Positions 27,633 through 36,550 of a stretch of DNA of 64,000 nt are shown piece after piece. The notes beneath the pieces were generated by a model. That model did no database searches. It had not been told where the DNA came from and worked only from the letters and a program-made list of their open reading frames with translations. The DNA comes from Myxococcales bacterium (GTDB taxonomy: Bacteria; Myxococcota; Polyangia; Nannocystales; Nannocystaceae): NCBI GenBank assembly GCA_016793465.1, contig JAEUJW010000023.1, forward strand, positions 83,201-147,200, read 5' to 3'. The first letter of the stretch is position 1. Every line of letters starts with the position of its first letter. The translations under genes and the position numbers were made by a program.

Positions 27633-30019
27633 ACATGTCCGAACGGGCAGGTCCCCTCGCCGTCTCGGCGCCGGGCAAGGCGTTCCTGATCGGCGAGTAC
27701 GCGGTGCTCGAGGGCGTGCCGGCGGTCGTCACCGCGACGACCGTGCGCGCGGTCGCCTACCACAGCGACAGCCCCGACCGCACCGCCCCGTCGGACCTCA
27801 GCCTGGCGGCCCACGCGGTGGTCCGCGAGCGCTGTCCCGAGGGCCAGGTCGGCGAGGTGCCGACGGTCGAGACCGGACCGTTCTACCGCGGGCCGCGCAA
27901 GCTCGGGTTCGGCTCGTCGGCGGCGGTGGCGGCGGCGGTGGTCGGCTGGCACCTCGAGAGCGCGGGCCACGACCTCGCGAGCGAGCGCGAGCTGGCGCTG
28001 ACGCTGGCGACCGCGGCCCACCGCCGCGTGCAGGGCGGCGGCAGCGGCGGCGACGTCGCGGCGGCGGTGCTCGGCGGCAGCCTGCGCTTCGTCAAGGACC
28101 AGGCCCCGCAGGCCATCGCCCACCCCGCGTGGCTGTACGTCGGGTTCGTCGACGTCGGCGCGCCGGCGGTCACCAGCGGCCTCGTGCAGCAGGTGCGGGC
28201 GGCCGCCGCCAAGCACCGCCCGGCGTTCACGCGCGCGATCGACGAGCTCGCCGCGGCCAGCGACGGCTTCATCCGCGGGCTCGCGGCCGATCCGCGGGCC
28301 GGGTTCGCCGACGTGCGCGCGGCGGCGGGGCGCCACCTCGAGGGCCTCCGCCAGCTGCAGGCCATGAGCGGCGCGCCGATCGTCACCCCGGCGATCGCGG
28401 CGGTGTGCGCGACCGCCGAGCGCATGGGCCTCGCGGCCAAGCCGACCGGGGCCGGCGGCGGCGACCTCGTGGTCGTGTTCGCGGCCAGCCAGGGCGGCCT
28501 CGACGCCTTCGGGGTCGAGCTCGAGCGCGAGCGCGGGTACACGCTGCTCACCAAGATCGGGGTGGCGGCCGCGGGCCTGCGCGTCGATCGCCGCCCGCCG
28601 GTGCAGTCGCGCCTCGGCGGGTTCTTCAAGCTCGGAGTGCCCGGGCGCCGCGCCGCGGTCGCGGCGACCACCGGCCTCGCCGAGGCCGGCTTCCACGCGC
28701 TCGACCCCGGCAGCCTCGACCTCGAGCAGGCCGACAACCTGATCGAGAACGTGGTCGGCACGCTCGGTCTGCCGGTGGCGATCGCCACCAACTTCCGCAT
28801 CAACGGGGTCGACTTCCTGGTGCCGATGGCGGTCGAGGAGGCGTCGGTGGTCGCGGCCGCGTCGAACGCCGCCAAGATGATCCGCGCGGGCGGCGGGTTC
28901 CTCGCCCGCTCCGATCCGCCGTGGATGATCGCCCAGGTCCAGCTGACCAACGCGCGCGCGGCCCGGCCCGGCCTGTCGCCGCAGACCGGCCCGGAGCGCC
29001 CGTACGAGCCCGAATTCGCGGTCCTCCCGGCGGGTCCGGGCCCGCAGGTGCGCGCCGAGTCGCGCGCCGCGCCGCTGCCGGGGCACGAGGCCGACGACGC
29101 GATCGCGGCGGCGACGGCGATCCGCAACGCCCGCGACGAGCTGCTGGCGCTGGCCGACGCGGCCCACCCGCGCCTGGTCGCCCGCGGCGGCGGGGCCCGC
29201 GACATCGAGGTGCGGGTGCTCGCGCTCGACATGCTGGTCGTGCACGCGATCGTCGACTGCCAGGACGCGATGGGGGCCAACCTCCTCAACACGATCGCCG
29301 AGGCGATCGCGCCGCGCCTGCGCGAGCTGACCGGCTGGACCCCGGGCCTGCGCATCCTCAGCAACCTCGCCGACCGCCGCTGCTCGCACGTCGGCTGCCG
29401 CATCCCGCCCGAGGCGCTCGCCGGCAAGGGCTGGCGCGGCGACGACGTGGCCGCCGGCGTGGCCTCCGCCTCGCGCTTCGCCGAGCTCGACCCCTACCGC
29501 GCGACCACCCACAACAAGGGCGTGATGAACGGTGTCGACGCGGTCGTGCTGGCGACCGGCAACGACTGGCGGGCGATGGAGGCCGGGGCCCACGCCTACG
29601 CGGCGCGCACCGGCGTCTACCGCCCCCTCGCCACGTGGCGCGTGGCCCCCGACGGCTGGCTCGAGGGACAGATCAGCCTGCCGACGGCGGTCGGCACGGT
29701 CGGCGGCGCCACCAAGGTCCACCCGGCGGCCCGCCTGGCGCTGCAGGTGCTCGGCGCGAGCGTCGGCGGCGGCACGATCTCCGGCCACGAGCTCGGCCAG
29801 GTCATGGCCGCGGCCGGACTCGCCTCCAACCTCGCGGCCCTGCGCGCGATGGCGACCGAGGGCATCCAGCGCGGGCACATGTCGCTGCACGCCCGCTCGG
29901 TGGCCGTCGGCGCCGGGGCGGTCGGGCCCGAGGTCGACATCCTGGTCCAGCGGCTGATCGAGTCGGGCGAAGTCAAGCACGAGCAGGCCGTGCTGTTGCT
30001 GCGCCACCTGCGGCAATGA
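27629..30019 (+). CDS. mvaK2-mvaA: Bifunctional phosphomevalonate kinase / class II HMG-CoA reductase fusion
   Basis: The protein is 796 aa in one uninterrupted frame. The GTG at 27629 (GTGA overlap, GGAGG 7 bp upstream) is favoured over ATG 27635. Residues 1-~325 are a GHMP phosphomevalonate kinase: GKAFLIGEYAVLEG, KLGFGSSAAVAAAVV (~91-105), GGGSGGDVAAAVLGG, AKPTGAGGGDLVVVF. From ~330 a complete class II HMG-CoA reductase follows: IENVVGTLGLPVAIATNF with Glu373, PMAVEEASVVAAASNAA, DAMGANLLNTIAEA, HNKGVMNG with Lys630, ATGNDWRA with Asp646, and GHMSLHARSVAV with the catalytic His. The fusion joins the step that makes mevalonate to the second phosphorylation. NADH or NADPH preference cannot be read here. 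Confidence 0.95.
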   Translation: MNMSERAGPLAVSAPGKAFLIGEYAVLEGVPAVVTATTVRAVAYHSDSPDRTAPSDLSLAAHAVVRERCPEGQVGEVPTVETGPFYRGPRKLGFGSSAAVAAAVVGWHLESAGHDLASERELALTLATAAHRRVQGGGSGGDVAAAVLGGSLRFVKDQAPQAIAHPAWLYVGFVDVGAPAVTSGLVQQVRAAAAKHRPAFTRAIDELAAASDGFIRGLAADPRAGFADVRAAAGRHLEGLRQLQAMSGAPIVTPAIAAVCATAERMGLAAKPTGAGGGDLVVVFAASQGGLDAFGVELERERGYTLLTKIGVAAAGLRVDRRPPVQSRLGGFFKLGVPGRRAAVAATTGLAEAGFHALDPGSLDLEQADNLIENVVGTLGLPVAIATNFRINGVDFLVPMAVEEASVVAAASNAAKMIRAGGGFLARSDPPWMIAQVQLTNARAARPGLSPQTGPERPYEPEFAVLPAGPGPQVRAESRAAPLPGHEADDAIAAATAIRNARDELLALADAAHPRLVARGGGARDIEVRVLALDMLVVHAIVDCQDAMGANLLNTIAEAIAPRLRELTGWTPGLRILSNLADRRCSHVGCRIPPEALAGKGWRGDDVAAGVASASRFAELDPYRATTHNKGVMNGVDAVVLATGNDWRAMEAGAHAYAARTGVYRPLATWRVAPDGWLEGQISLPTAVGTVGGATKVHPAARLALQVLGASVGGGTISGHELGQVMAAAGLASNLAALRAMATEGIQRGHMSLHARSVAVGAGAVGPEVDILVQRLIESGEVKHEQAVLLLRHLRQ
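27635..27650. repeat. 16-bp palindrome copy 3 (ATGTCC-GAAC-GGGCAG)
   Basis: It spans the alternative ATG of the PMK-HMGR gene and encodes MSERA; two mismatches to the consensus arms. Confidence 0.55.
27832..27847. repeat. 16-bp palindrome copy 4 (CTGTCC-CGAG-GGCCAG)
   Basis: It lies inside the kinase domain of the PMK-HMGR gene, encoding RCPEGQV in a loop between conserved motifs; one mismatch in the right arm. Confidence 0.5.
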
Positions 30020-30252
30020 GCCGCGGCGAGACGCTCGCCGGATCTGCATCCGCGTGATCGGGTCCGGCGGCGGCGTCGCCGAGGCCCGACAGACCGCGGC
30101 GCGGCGCCCCGGGTCGCGCCGCGCCGACCGGATCACCGCCCCTGGACGATCGAGCGCCGTTCACGAGTTTGCTTGTCGCACAGCACGGTGCAACACACTT
30201 CACAGCCACCGCGCCGCGAAATGCGGCTACATTCCTCGCGCCGAGGTCCTTG

Positions 30253-31227
30253 ATGGTCAGCGCCACCGAACCGCGTCTCTTCTGCGTCCCGCCTCCTCCC
30301 GCCGACGACGACCTCGCCTCGCGCTGGAACCCGCCCGACGGCGCGCCGCCGGGGCCGTGGACCCTCGAGACCGCGTACCGCTACTGCGAGCGCATGGCGA
30401 CCACGCACTACGAGAACTTCCCGGTCGCCTCGCGCTTCCTGCCCGGGCACCTGCGCCAGAACGTGATGGCGATCTACGCCTTCGCCCGCACCGCCGACGA
30501 CTTCGCCGACGAGCCGCGGTTCGAACACCGCCGCGTCGAGGCGCTCGACCGCTGGGAGCAGCTGCTCGAGGCCTGCTACCACCGCGACGTCGCCCACCCC
30601 GTGTTCCTCGCCCTGCGCGACACGGTCCGCCGCCACAACATCCCGATCGGGCCGTTCAAGGCGCTGCTGACCGCGTTCCGCATGGACCTGATCAAGAAGC
30701 GCTACGCGACCTTCGCCGAGATGCGGCACTACTGCCTGCACTCGGCCCACCCGGTCGGACAGCTCGTGCTGTACGTGCACGGCCACCACGAGCCGGAGCT
30801 GCACCGCTGCAGCGACGAGATCTGCGCCGCCCTGCAGATCGCCAACTTCCTGCAGGACCTGAGCGTCGACATCCCGCGCGGCCGCTGCTACCTGCCGGAG
30901 GAGGACCTCGTGCACTTCGGCGTGCCGCGCGAGGACCTGCTGGCCGGGCGCCACACCCGGGCCTTCAAGGACCTGATGGCCTTCTCGGTCGCGCGCTGCC
31001 GGGCCATGTTCCTGCGCGGCAAGCCGCTCGTGCGCAAGGTCGAGCCGGGCCTGTCGATGGAGCTCGAGGCGACCTGGCGCGGCGGCATGGCGATCCTGCA
31101 GCGCATCGAGGACCTCGACTTCGAGGTGCTGGCGTTCCGCCCGACCCTCGAGAAGAAGGACATGGCCGGCATCGCCGTGCGCGCCCTGTTCTCGTTCGGC
31201 CGCCGCTTCATCCGCGGCGAGGTGTGA
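30253..31227 (+). CDS. hpnC: Presqualene-pathway synthase HpnC (hydroxysqualene synthase)
   Basis: The protein is 324 aa from ATG at 30253, with GAGG 8 bp upstream; the longer frame to 30169 is rejected. It is a trans-prenyltransferase of the squalene/phytoene synthase superfamily. In the HpnCDE route HpnC converts presqualene diphosphate to hydroxysqualene. It shows YENFPVASRFLP, the first Asp motif ARTADDFADE and the second IANFLQDLSVDIPRGRCYLP. It lies 233 bp after the PMK-HMGR gene, so it may have its own promoter, and is 4 bp before hpnD with GCGAGGTG as ribosome site. Confidence 0.95.
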   Translation: MVSATEPRLFCVPPPPADDDLASRWNPPDGAPPGPWTLETAYRYCERMATTHYENFPVASRFLPGHLRQNVMAIYAFARTADDFADEPRFEHRRVEALDRWEQLLEACYHRDVAHPVFLALRDTVRRHNIPIGPFKALLTAFRMDLIKKRYATFAEMRHYCLHSAHPVGQLVLYVHGHHEPELHRCSDEICAALQIANFLQDLSVDIPRGRCYLPEEDLVHFGVPREDLLAGRHTRAFKDLMAFSVARCRAMFLRGKPLVRKVEPGLSMELEATWRGGMAILQRIEDLDFEVLAFRPTLEKKDMAGIAVRALFSFGRRFIRGEV

Positions 31228-31231
31228 ACGG

Positions 31232-32194
31232 ATGACGGCCACACAGACGAGCCCGATCTACGGCACCGCCGCCTTCGATCGACTCATGGGCCTCGCCCGC
31301 AACATCCCGAGCCCGCACGCGCTGTGGCAGCGGCTGACCCAGCGCTCGAACAGCAACTTCAAGTTCGCGTTCCTGTTCCTCGGGCCCGAGCAGCGGGCCG
31401 GGCTCTACCAGGTCTACGAGTTCTGCCGCGTGGTCGACGACATCGTCGACGAGCGCGTGCCCGGCGAGGCCGGCTCGGCCGCCGCGCGCAAGGCCCTCGA
31501 CGAGTGGACCGCCGAGGTCGCGCGCGTCTACGACGACCCCTACCTCAACGAGGACCCGCCGCACACCGAGCTCGGCCGCGGGCTCGTGCGCACCAACACC
31601 GAGTTCCACTACCCGCGCGAGGCGTTCGACGAGATCATCGCCGGCGTGGCCATGGACCTCGACCGCAGCACCTACCGGGACATGGAGGAGCTGCGGCTGT
31701 ACTGCTACCGCGTGGCCTCGTGCGTGGGCTTTTTGTGCGTGGCGATCTTCGGCGACCAGAGCCGCCCGGCCCGCGCCTACGCCGAGCACCTCGGGCTGGC
31801 GCTGCAGTACACCAACATCCTCCGCGACGTCGCCGAGGACGCGGCCCGCGGGCGCGTGTACCTGCCGCAGGACCTGCTGGAGCGCCACCACCTGTCGAGC
31901 GCCGACGTGCTCGACTTCCGCTACGACGGCCGCTTCGTCGCCGCGGCCGCCGACTTCGCCGAGGCGGCCGAGCGCGAGTACCAGGCCGCGTGGGCGCTGC
32001 TGCCGGAGATCCAGCAGCGGCGCCTGCTGCCGGCCGAGATCATGGGCCGCACGTACTACGAGATCCTGCAGGAGATCCGGGCGCGCAACTACAACGTGTT
32101 CACCCGCCGGGCCGCGCTGCGCCGCCGCGACAAGCTGAAGGTCGCAGCCCTGGCGATCGCCCGCGCGGGGTTCCCCTCGCTGATCCGGCCCTGA
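31232..32194 (+). CDS. hpnD: Presqualene diphosphate synthase HpnD
   Basis: The protein is 320 aa and condenses two FPP molecules to presqualene diphosphate, the first of the three HpnCDE steps. Motifs are SNSNFKFAFLFLGPEQR, the first Asp motif CRVVDDIVDER, the Tyr/Arg-rich LYCYRVASCVG, and the second Asp motif TNILRDVAEDAARGRVYLP. Length and order match the family. It follows hpnC by 4 bp and is separated from hpnE by 117 bp that contain a hairpin TGTCGGC...GCCGACA (32253-32278). Confidence 0.95.
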   Translation: MTATQTSPIYGTAAFDRLMGLARNIPSPHALWQRLTQRSNSNFKFAFLFLGPEQRAGLYQVYEFCRVVDDIVDERVPGEAGSAAARKALDEWTAEVARVYDDPYLNEDPPHTELGRGLVRTNTEFHYPREAFDEIIAGVAMDLDRSTYRDMEELRLYCYRVASCVGFLCVAIFGDQSRPARAYAEHLGLALQYTNILRDVAEDAARGRVYLPQDLLERHHLSSADVLDFRYDGRFVAAAADFAEAAEREYQAAWALLPEIQQRRLLPAEIMGRTYYEILQEIRARNYNVFTRRAALRRRDKLKVAALAIARAGFPSLIRP

Positions 32195-32311
32195 CGGGCC
32201 GCCGAGCGGCCGATCCGCCGTGAAATGGCCGTATAAGGCCGAACCGAGCGCTTGTCGGCGCGCCGCTGTCCGCCGACAATGCCGCTCGCCCGCACCCGCG
32301 GGAGAGGCAGC

Positions 32312-33643
32312 ATGAGCGAGTCGTCTCGAGTGTTGATCATCGGCGCCGGCCTGGCAGGCCTCGCCGCGGCGGTGCGCCTGGCCGAGGCAGGCCGCAAGGT
32401 GACCGTGTTCGAGGCGACCAAGGCCGGCGGCGGTCGAGCGCGCAGCTTCCCCGACGCCGCGACCGGGCGCGAGCTCGACAACGGGCAGCACCTGATGATG
32501 GGCTGCTACCACGAGACGCTGGCGTTCCTGCGCGCCATCGACTCGACCGACGGCATCTACTTCCAGCGCAACCTCAGCGTCCGCATGGTCAAGCCCGGCG
32601 GCAAGCGCATGAGCCTCGACTGCCCCGCCCTGCCCGCGCCGCTGCACCTCGCGACCGGGCTCCTGACGATGCGAGGCCTCGGCGTGCTCGACAAGGCCGC
32701 GGCCCTGCGCGCGGGGCTGCTGCTGCGCGGCGAGGTCCAGCGGCCCGACGACAACGAGACCTGCGACGCCTGGCTGCGCCGGCTCGGGCAGACGCCGGCG
32801 CTGCGCAACGCGTTCTGGGACCCGCTGATCTGGGGCACGCTCAACGACGACCCGCTGGTCTCGTCGGCGGCGATGTTCACCGCGGTGCTCGAGCGGGCGT
32901 TCCTGTCGACGCGCGACGCCTCGCGCCTCGGCGTGCCGAAGGTCCCGCTGAGCCGGCTCTACGTCGATCAGGCGGTCGCGTACCTGAAGGCCCGCGGCTG
33001 CGAGGTCCGCGTCGGCGAGCCGGTGCGCGCGCTGCAGATCCAGGGCACGCGCGTGGCCGGCGTGACGCTGAAGTCGGGCGAGACGATCGCGGGCGAGACC
33101 GTGATCTCGTCGGTCCCGCCGCACGCGTTCCTCGAGCTGCTCTCGGGCACGTGGCCGAGCCACCCGGTCTACCAGGACATCGCGCGCCTGAAGTCGTCGC
33201 CGATCGTCAACCTGTGGTTCACCACCGGGCGCGCGCCGTTCGACGAGCCGTTCATCGGCCTGGTCGGCAGCCCGCTGCACTGGATGTTCAACCGCTCGCA
33301 GATCGAGGGCAACGTCGGCGGCGACGTGCTGCTCAACTGCACCATCTCCGGGGCCCGCGCGGCCGTCGAGGACGCGCCCGAGTCGCTGCAAGAGCTGCTG
33401 CGCGGCGAGCTGGTGCGCTACTTCCCGGGCTGGAACCCCGACATCCGCCAGTTCCGCGCGATCAAGGAGAAGCGCGCGACCATCTCGCACGCGGCCGGCA
33501 CCTACCACTGCCGACCCGAGACCATCGGACCGATCCAGGGCCTCTACATGGCCGGCGACTGGGTCCGCACCGGCCTGCCCGCGACCATCGAGTCGGCGGT
33601 GCAGAGCGGGCACAACGCGGCCCGCGTGATTCTCTCCGGCTGA
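32312..33643 (+). CDS. hpnE: Hydroxysqualene dehydroxylase HpnE
   Basis: The protein is 443 aa from ATG at 32312 with GGAGAGGCAG upstream. It is a FAD-dependent amine-oxidase/phytoene-desaturase-like protein that reduces hydroxysqualene to squalene. The N-terminal dinucleotide fold is LIIGAGLAGLAAAVRLAEAG, then GGGRARSFPD; further motifs are DNGQHLMMGCYHETL and the C-terminal FAD segment GLYMAGDWVRTGLPATIESA. It completes FPP to squalene in this locus. No squalene epoxidase, oxidosqualene cyclase or hopene cyclase is in the window, so the end product (sterol, hopanoid or both) is not decided here. Confidence 0.95.
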   Translation: MSESSRVLIIGAGLAGLAAAVRLAEAGRKVTVFEATKAGGGRARSFPDAATGRELDNGQHLMMGCYHETLAFLRAIDSTDGIYFQRNLSVRMVKPGGKRMSLDCPALPAPLHLATGLLTMRGLGVLDKAAALRAGLLLRGEVQRPDDNETCDAWLRRLGQTPALRNAFWDPLIWGTLNDDPLVSSAAMFTAVLERAFLSTRDASRLGVPKVPLSRLYVDQAVAYLKARGCEVRVGEPVRALQIQGTRVAGVTLKSGETIAGETVISSVPPHAFLELLSGTWPSHPVYQDIARLKSSPIVNLWFTTGRAPFDEPFIGLVGSPLHWMFNRSQIEGNVGGDVLLNCTISGARAAVEDAPESLQELLRGELVRYFPGWNPDIRQFRAIKEKRATISHAAGTYHCRPETIGPIQGLYMAGDWVRTGLPATIESAVQSGHNAARVILSG

Positions 33644-33660
33644 CCCGGCATACTCGCGGG

Positions 33661-35208
33661 ATGCTGCGAGGATGCCGAGTCGCGGCCGCGGCCGCGCTGG
33701 CCTGCACGCCCAACCGCCCGCCGATGCCCTCGGCGAGCCCGGCGGAGGCTGCCCCCGCGGCTGTCCCCGAGGACAGGTCCGAGGCCCCGGCCGAGGCTGT
33801 CCCGAAGGACAGCTCCGAGGCGACCCCGCCGGCGAGCGAGTCCCCGCGCGCCGCGGTCGCCGCGGGCGCGGGCCTGCGGGTGGTGCTCGAGCTCGAGACC
33901 TACGAGGCGATGGCCGCGCCCGGGCGGGTGCTCGTGGTCTCGCCGGACTTCCTGCACGTGACCGCCTACGACGCGGCGACCGGGGCCCAGCAGTGGCGCA
34001 CGCAGGTCCAGGACCAGGTGAACGGCTGGCACACGCTGTACGGCCAGGGCGAGCAGGCGGTGCTGCACGCCGGGCCGCGGCGCGTCCACCTCGATCTCGC
34101 GTCGGGGGCCATCCGCGGCGCGCGCGCGGCGTTCTTCCACGGCCTCGACAAGGGCTGCTCCATGCGCCTGTACGCGGGCGGCGAGGCGGCGGGCTGGTCG
34201 GCGTGGATCGGGCCCTCGCCGGCCGGCTTCGCCTGCGCGCAGGCGTGCGAGTGCGGCCTGACCGTGTTCGACTGCAGCGGCGCGAGCGAGGCCGCGGTCG
34301 GCTTCCACAGCGCGCCGACCCACCTCTACCGCAGCCTGTCCGAGCCGCACGACACGGTGTGCTTCCAGAAGCCGGGGCTGCTGGCCAGCGCCGGCAACAC
34401 GCTGGTCGTGCGGGTCGAGGACGACGAGCGCAGGCTGACGCTCGTCGGGCTCGACCCGACGAGCTTCAAGAAGACGTGGGAGAGCCGCGAGCTGGCGGCG
34501 CTCGCTAGCCACGGCGACGCGGGCGTCGACCCGTCCGGCGCGCTGTGCTGGATCGCCGCCGAGACCTCTCTGGTCGCGTTCGCCTGCGCGACGGGCCGCA
34601 AGCGCTGGACCGTGAGGCTCGGCAGCGGCGACGGCCCGGCCCACACCGACGCCCACTGGATCGACGGCGGCCTGGTCGTGCAGCACCGCGACACCAAGCG
34701 CACCCTGGTCGAGCTGCGCGGGCCGAACGGCGAGCGCAGGTGGTCGCGCACGCTGCCCGCCGACACCTACGCGGTGACGCCGGGGGTCGACCTCTCCTAC
34801 CTGTACGGCGGCGAGGCGATCTTGAATTATGCCGTGCTCGAGGTCCGCGGCGGCGAGACGCTCGTCGACATCCCGATCCGCGGCAAGCAGCGGCTGCTGC
34901 GCGACGGCGACGGGTTCGTGCGGGTCGGCGACGGCGCCATCGGCGAGTACGACGCGCGCGGCAAGCTGGTGCGCGAGCGGGCGTTCGCGGGGGCCGACGC
35001 GGTCGGGCGCCCGTCCGCGGGGTTCTTGCTCGAGAGCCCAGCCGAGCGCACCCGCCTGCTGCGACGCGCCGACCTCGAGCCCGTCGTCACCCTGCCCGGC
35101 ACCTGGACCGCGCGCGAGTCGCTGGCCGCGCTCGGGCCCGACGCCTACCTGCTGCACGAGCACCGCGGCCAGACCCGGCCGGGGCGCCTCGTGCTGCTGC
35201 GCCCCTGA
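33661..35208 (+). CDS. Lipoprotein with PQQ-like beta-propeller
   Basis: The protein is 515 aa from ATG at 33661. A short signal MLRGCRVAAAAALACTPNRP (lipobox ALAC) is followed by a Pro/Ala/Glu linker of ~55 residues, partly encoded by two copies of the 16-bp palindrome. The rest is a beta-propeller with PQQ-type blade signatures YDAATGAQQWRTQ, CATGRKRWTVRL and RGPNGERRWSRTLP. BamB-like or quinoprotein-like propellers share this fold, but no catalytic residues of quinoprotein dehydrogenases are apparent, so a structural or binding role is more likely. It is 18 bp after hpnE and could be cotranscribed. Confidence 0.8.
   Translation: MLRGCRVAAAAALACTPNRPPMPSASPAEAAPAAVPEDRSEAPAEAVPKDSSEATPPASESPRAAVAAGAGLRVVLELETYEAMAAPGRVLVVSPDFLHVTAYDAATGAQQWRTQVQDQVNGWHTLYGQGEQAVLHAGPRRVHLDLASGAIRGARAAFFHGLDKGCSMRLYAGGEAAGWSAWIGPSPAGFACAQACECGLTVFDCSGASEAAVGFHSAPTHLYRSLSEPHDTVCFQKPGLLASAGNTLVVRVEDDERRLTLVGLDPTSFKKTWESRELAALASHGDAGVDPSGALCWIAAETSLVAFACATGRKRWTVRLGSGDGPAHTDAHWIDGGLVVQHRDTKRTLVELRGPNGERRWSRTLPADTYAVTPGVDLSYLYGGEAILNYAVLEVRGGETLVDIPIRGKQRLLRDGDGFVRVGDGAIGEYDARGKLVRERAFAGADAVGRPSAGFLLESPAERTRLLRRADLEPVVTLPGTWTARESLAALGPDAYLLHEHRGQTRPGRLVLLRP
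33761..33776. repeat. 16-bp palindrome copy 5 (CTGTCC-CCGA-GGACAG)
   Basis: Perfect arms, in the linker of the PQQ-propeller lipoprotein; followed by GTC as in most copies. Confidence 0.7.
33797..33812. repeat. 16-bp palindrome copy 6 (CTGTCC-CGAA-GGACAG)
   Basis: Perfect arms, 36 bp after copy 5 in the same linker; the pair yields the near-repeated peptides AVPEDRSEAP and AVPKDSSEAT. Confidence 0.7.
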
Positions 35209-35215
35209 GTCGGCG

Positions 35216-36550
35216 TCAGCGCGAGATGTGGGCCGTCGACAGCGAGGCCGACGACTGCTCGGGCGGCGGGTCGGGCAATTGTTCGACCGGCACGTTGCCG
35301 GGCGCGTGCCAGCGCGAGCGGCGGAACGCGAACAGGAACAGCGTCTGCAGCATCGAGGCGACCGGCGCGGCCAGCAGGGCGCCGGTGAGGCCGTACATGT
35401 GCTCGCCGGTCAGCAGCGCGAAGATCACCACGACCGGGTGCATGTGCGCGGCGTCGCCGATGATCTTGGGGTTGAAGATGTTGGCCTCGAGCAGGTGGAT
35501 GCCGGAGATCCACGCCAGCATGAGCAGCGGCGGGCCGAAGTTGATGCCGTCCTCGTTGGACACCAGGGCGATGAGCAGGATCGGGATCGACGAGATGATG
35601 GTGCCGAAGATCGGCACCAGGCTGAACGCCGCGGCGATCACGGCCAGCAGGAAGCTGTACTTGATGCCGAAGATCACCAGGCCGATGTAGGTCAGCACGC
35701 CGTTGACCAGGCAGATCAGCAGCTGGCCGCGGATGACGCCGGCGAGGCCGACGTCGAGCAGGCGGACCAGCTCCTCGTACTGCCCGCGGAACTGCAGCGG
35801 GATCAGCCCGCGCACGAAGTTCATGACCCGACCGGGGTTGATCAGGATGAACGCCGCGAGCATCAGCGTGATCACGAAGTTGGTGAGGAACGAGGCCACG
35901 CCGCTGACGAGCGCCCGCAGGTAGCCGGCGATCTGGCCGCTGTACTCGCTACCCTTGCTGATCGCCAGCTTGCGCAGGGTGTCGCCGAAGCTGGCGTCCT
36001 CGTGGTGCGACGGCGCCTGCACGAGGAACCCGTCGCTGGTCTCCTTGACCGAGAGGTGCACGCCCTCGAGGCTGAGCCGCCAGCTGCCGTCGCCGGCCGG
36101 GCGGGCCAGCAGCTCGCTCGGCGGATCGTCGATCGCGGGGGCGGCCTGCTGCAGCGAGCTGAAGTTCTCCTCGATCCACTTGTTGACATTCGGGAGGAAG
36201 TGCTGATCGACGTACTCGATGGCCTGGGGCGCGGTGTCCCGCAGGCGCGAGAAGTCCTTGATGAGCGCCGGCAGGAACACGACCATGAACAGGGTCACGA
36301 CCCCGAACAGGGTGAGGTAGACGATCACCACCGACAGCGCCCGGCCGAGCCGCGGCTGCAGGCGGTGGATCACCGGGGCCATCAGGTAGGCCAGCGCGAA
36401 CGCGAAGATGAACGGGATCAGGACCTCCCGGAACTCCACGATCACGAAGATCATGAAGAGGAGGTAGCCCCACTGCCGCACGAAGCGGTTGGCGGCGCTG
36501 AGGATCTCGTTGCGCCGCCGCGGGTGCACGCCGGAGGTCTCGTGACTCAT
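35216..36550 (-). CDS. AI-2E/PerM-family membrane transporter
   Basis: The protein is 444 aa from ATG at 36550 with GGGAGGG upstream. A polytopic membrane protein with two N-terminal TM segments (YLLFMIFVIVEFREVLIPFIF and VVIVYLTLFGVVTLFMVVF), a long soluble insert (~95-205), then a C-terminal bundle with GLAGVIRGQLLICLVNGVL, YSFLLAVIAAAFSLVPIFG and LLTGEHMYGLTGALLAAPVA. This is the usual PerM layout. Family members export diverse small molecules or act as antiporters; the substrate cannot be read. Its ATG overlaps the lapB stop by 4 bp. Confidence 0.9.
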   Translation of the reverse strand: MSHETSGVHPRRRNEILSAANRFVRQWGYLLFMIFVIVEFREVLIPFIFAFALAYLMAPVIHRLQPRLGRALSVVIVYLTLFGVVTLFMVVFLPALIKDFSRLRDTAPQAIEYVDQHFLPNVNKWIEENFSSLQQAAPAIDDPPSELLARPAGDGSWRLSLEGVHLSVKETSDGFLVQAPSHHEDASFGDTLRKLAISKGSEYSGQIAGYLRALVSGVASFLTNFVITLMLAAFILINPGRVMNFVRGLIPLQFRGQYEELVRLLDVGLAGVIRGQLLICLVNGVLTYIGLVIFGIKYSFLLAVIAAAFSLVPIFGTIISSIPILLIALVSNEDGINFGPPLLMLAWISGIHLLEANIFNPKIIGDAAHMHPVVVIFALLTGEHMYGLTGALLAAPVASMLQTLFLFAFRRSRWHAPGNVPVEQLPDPPPEQSSASLSTAHISR

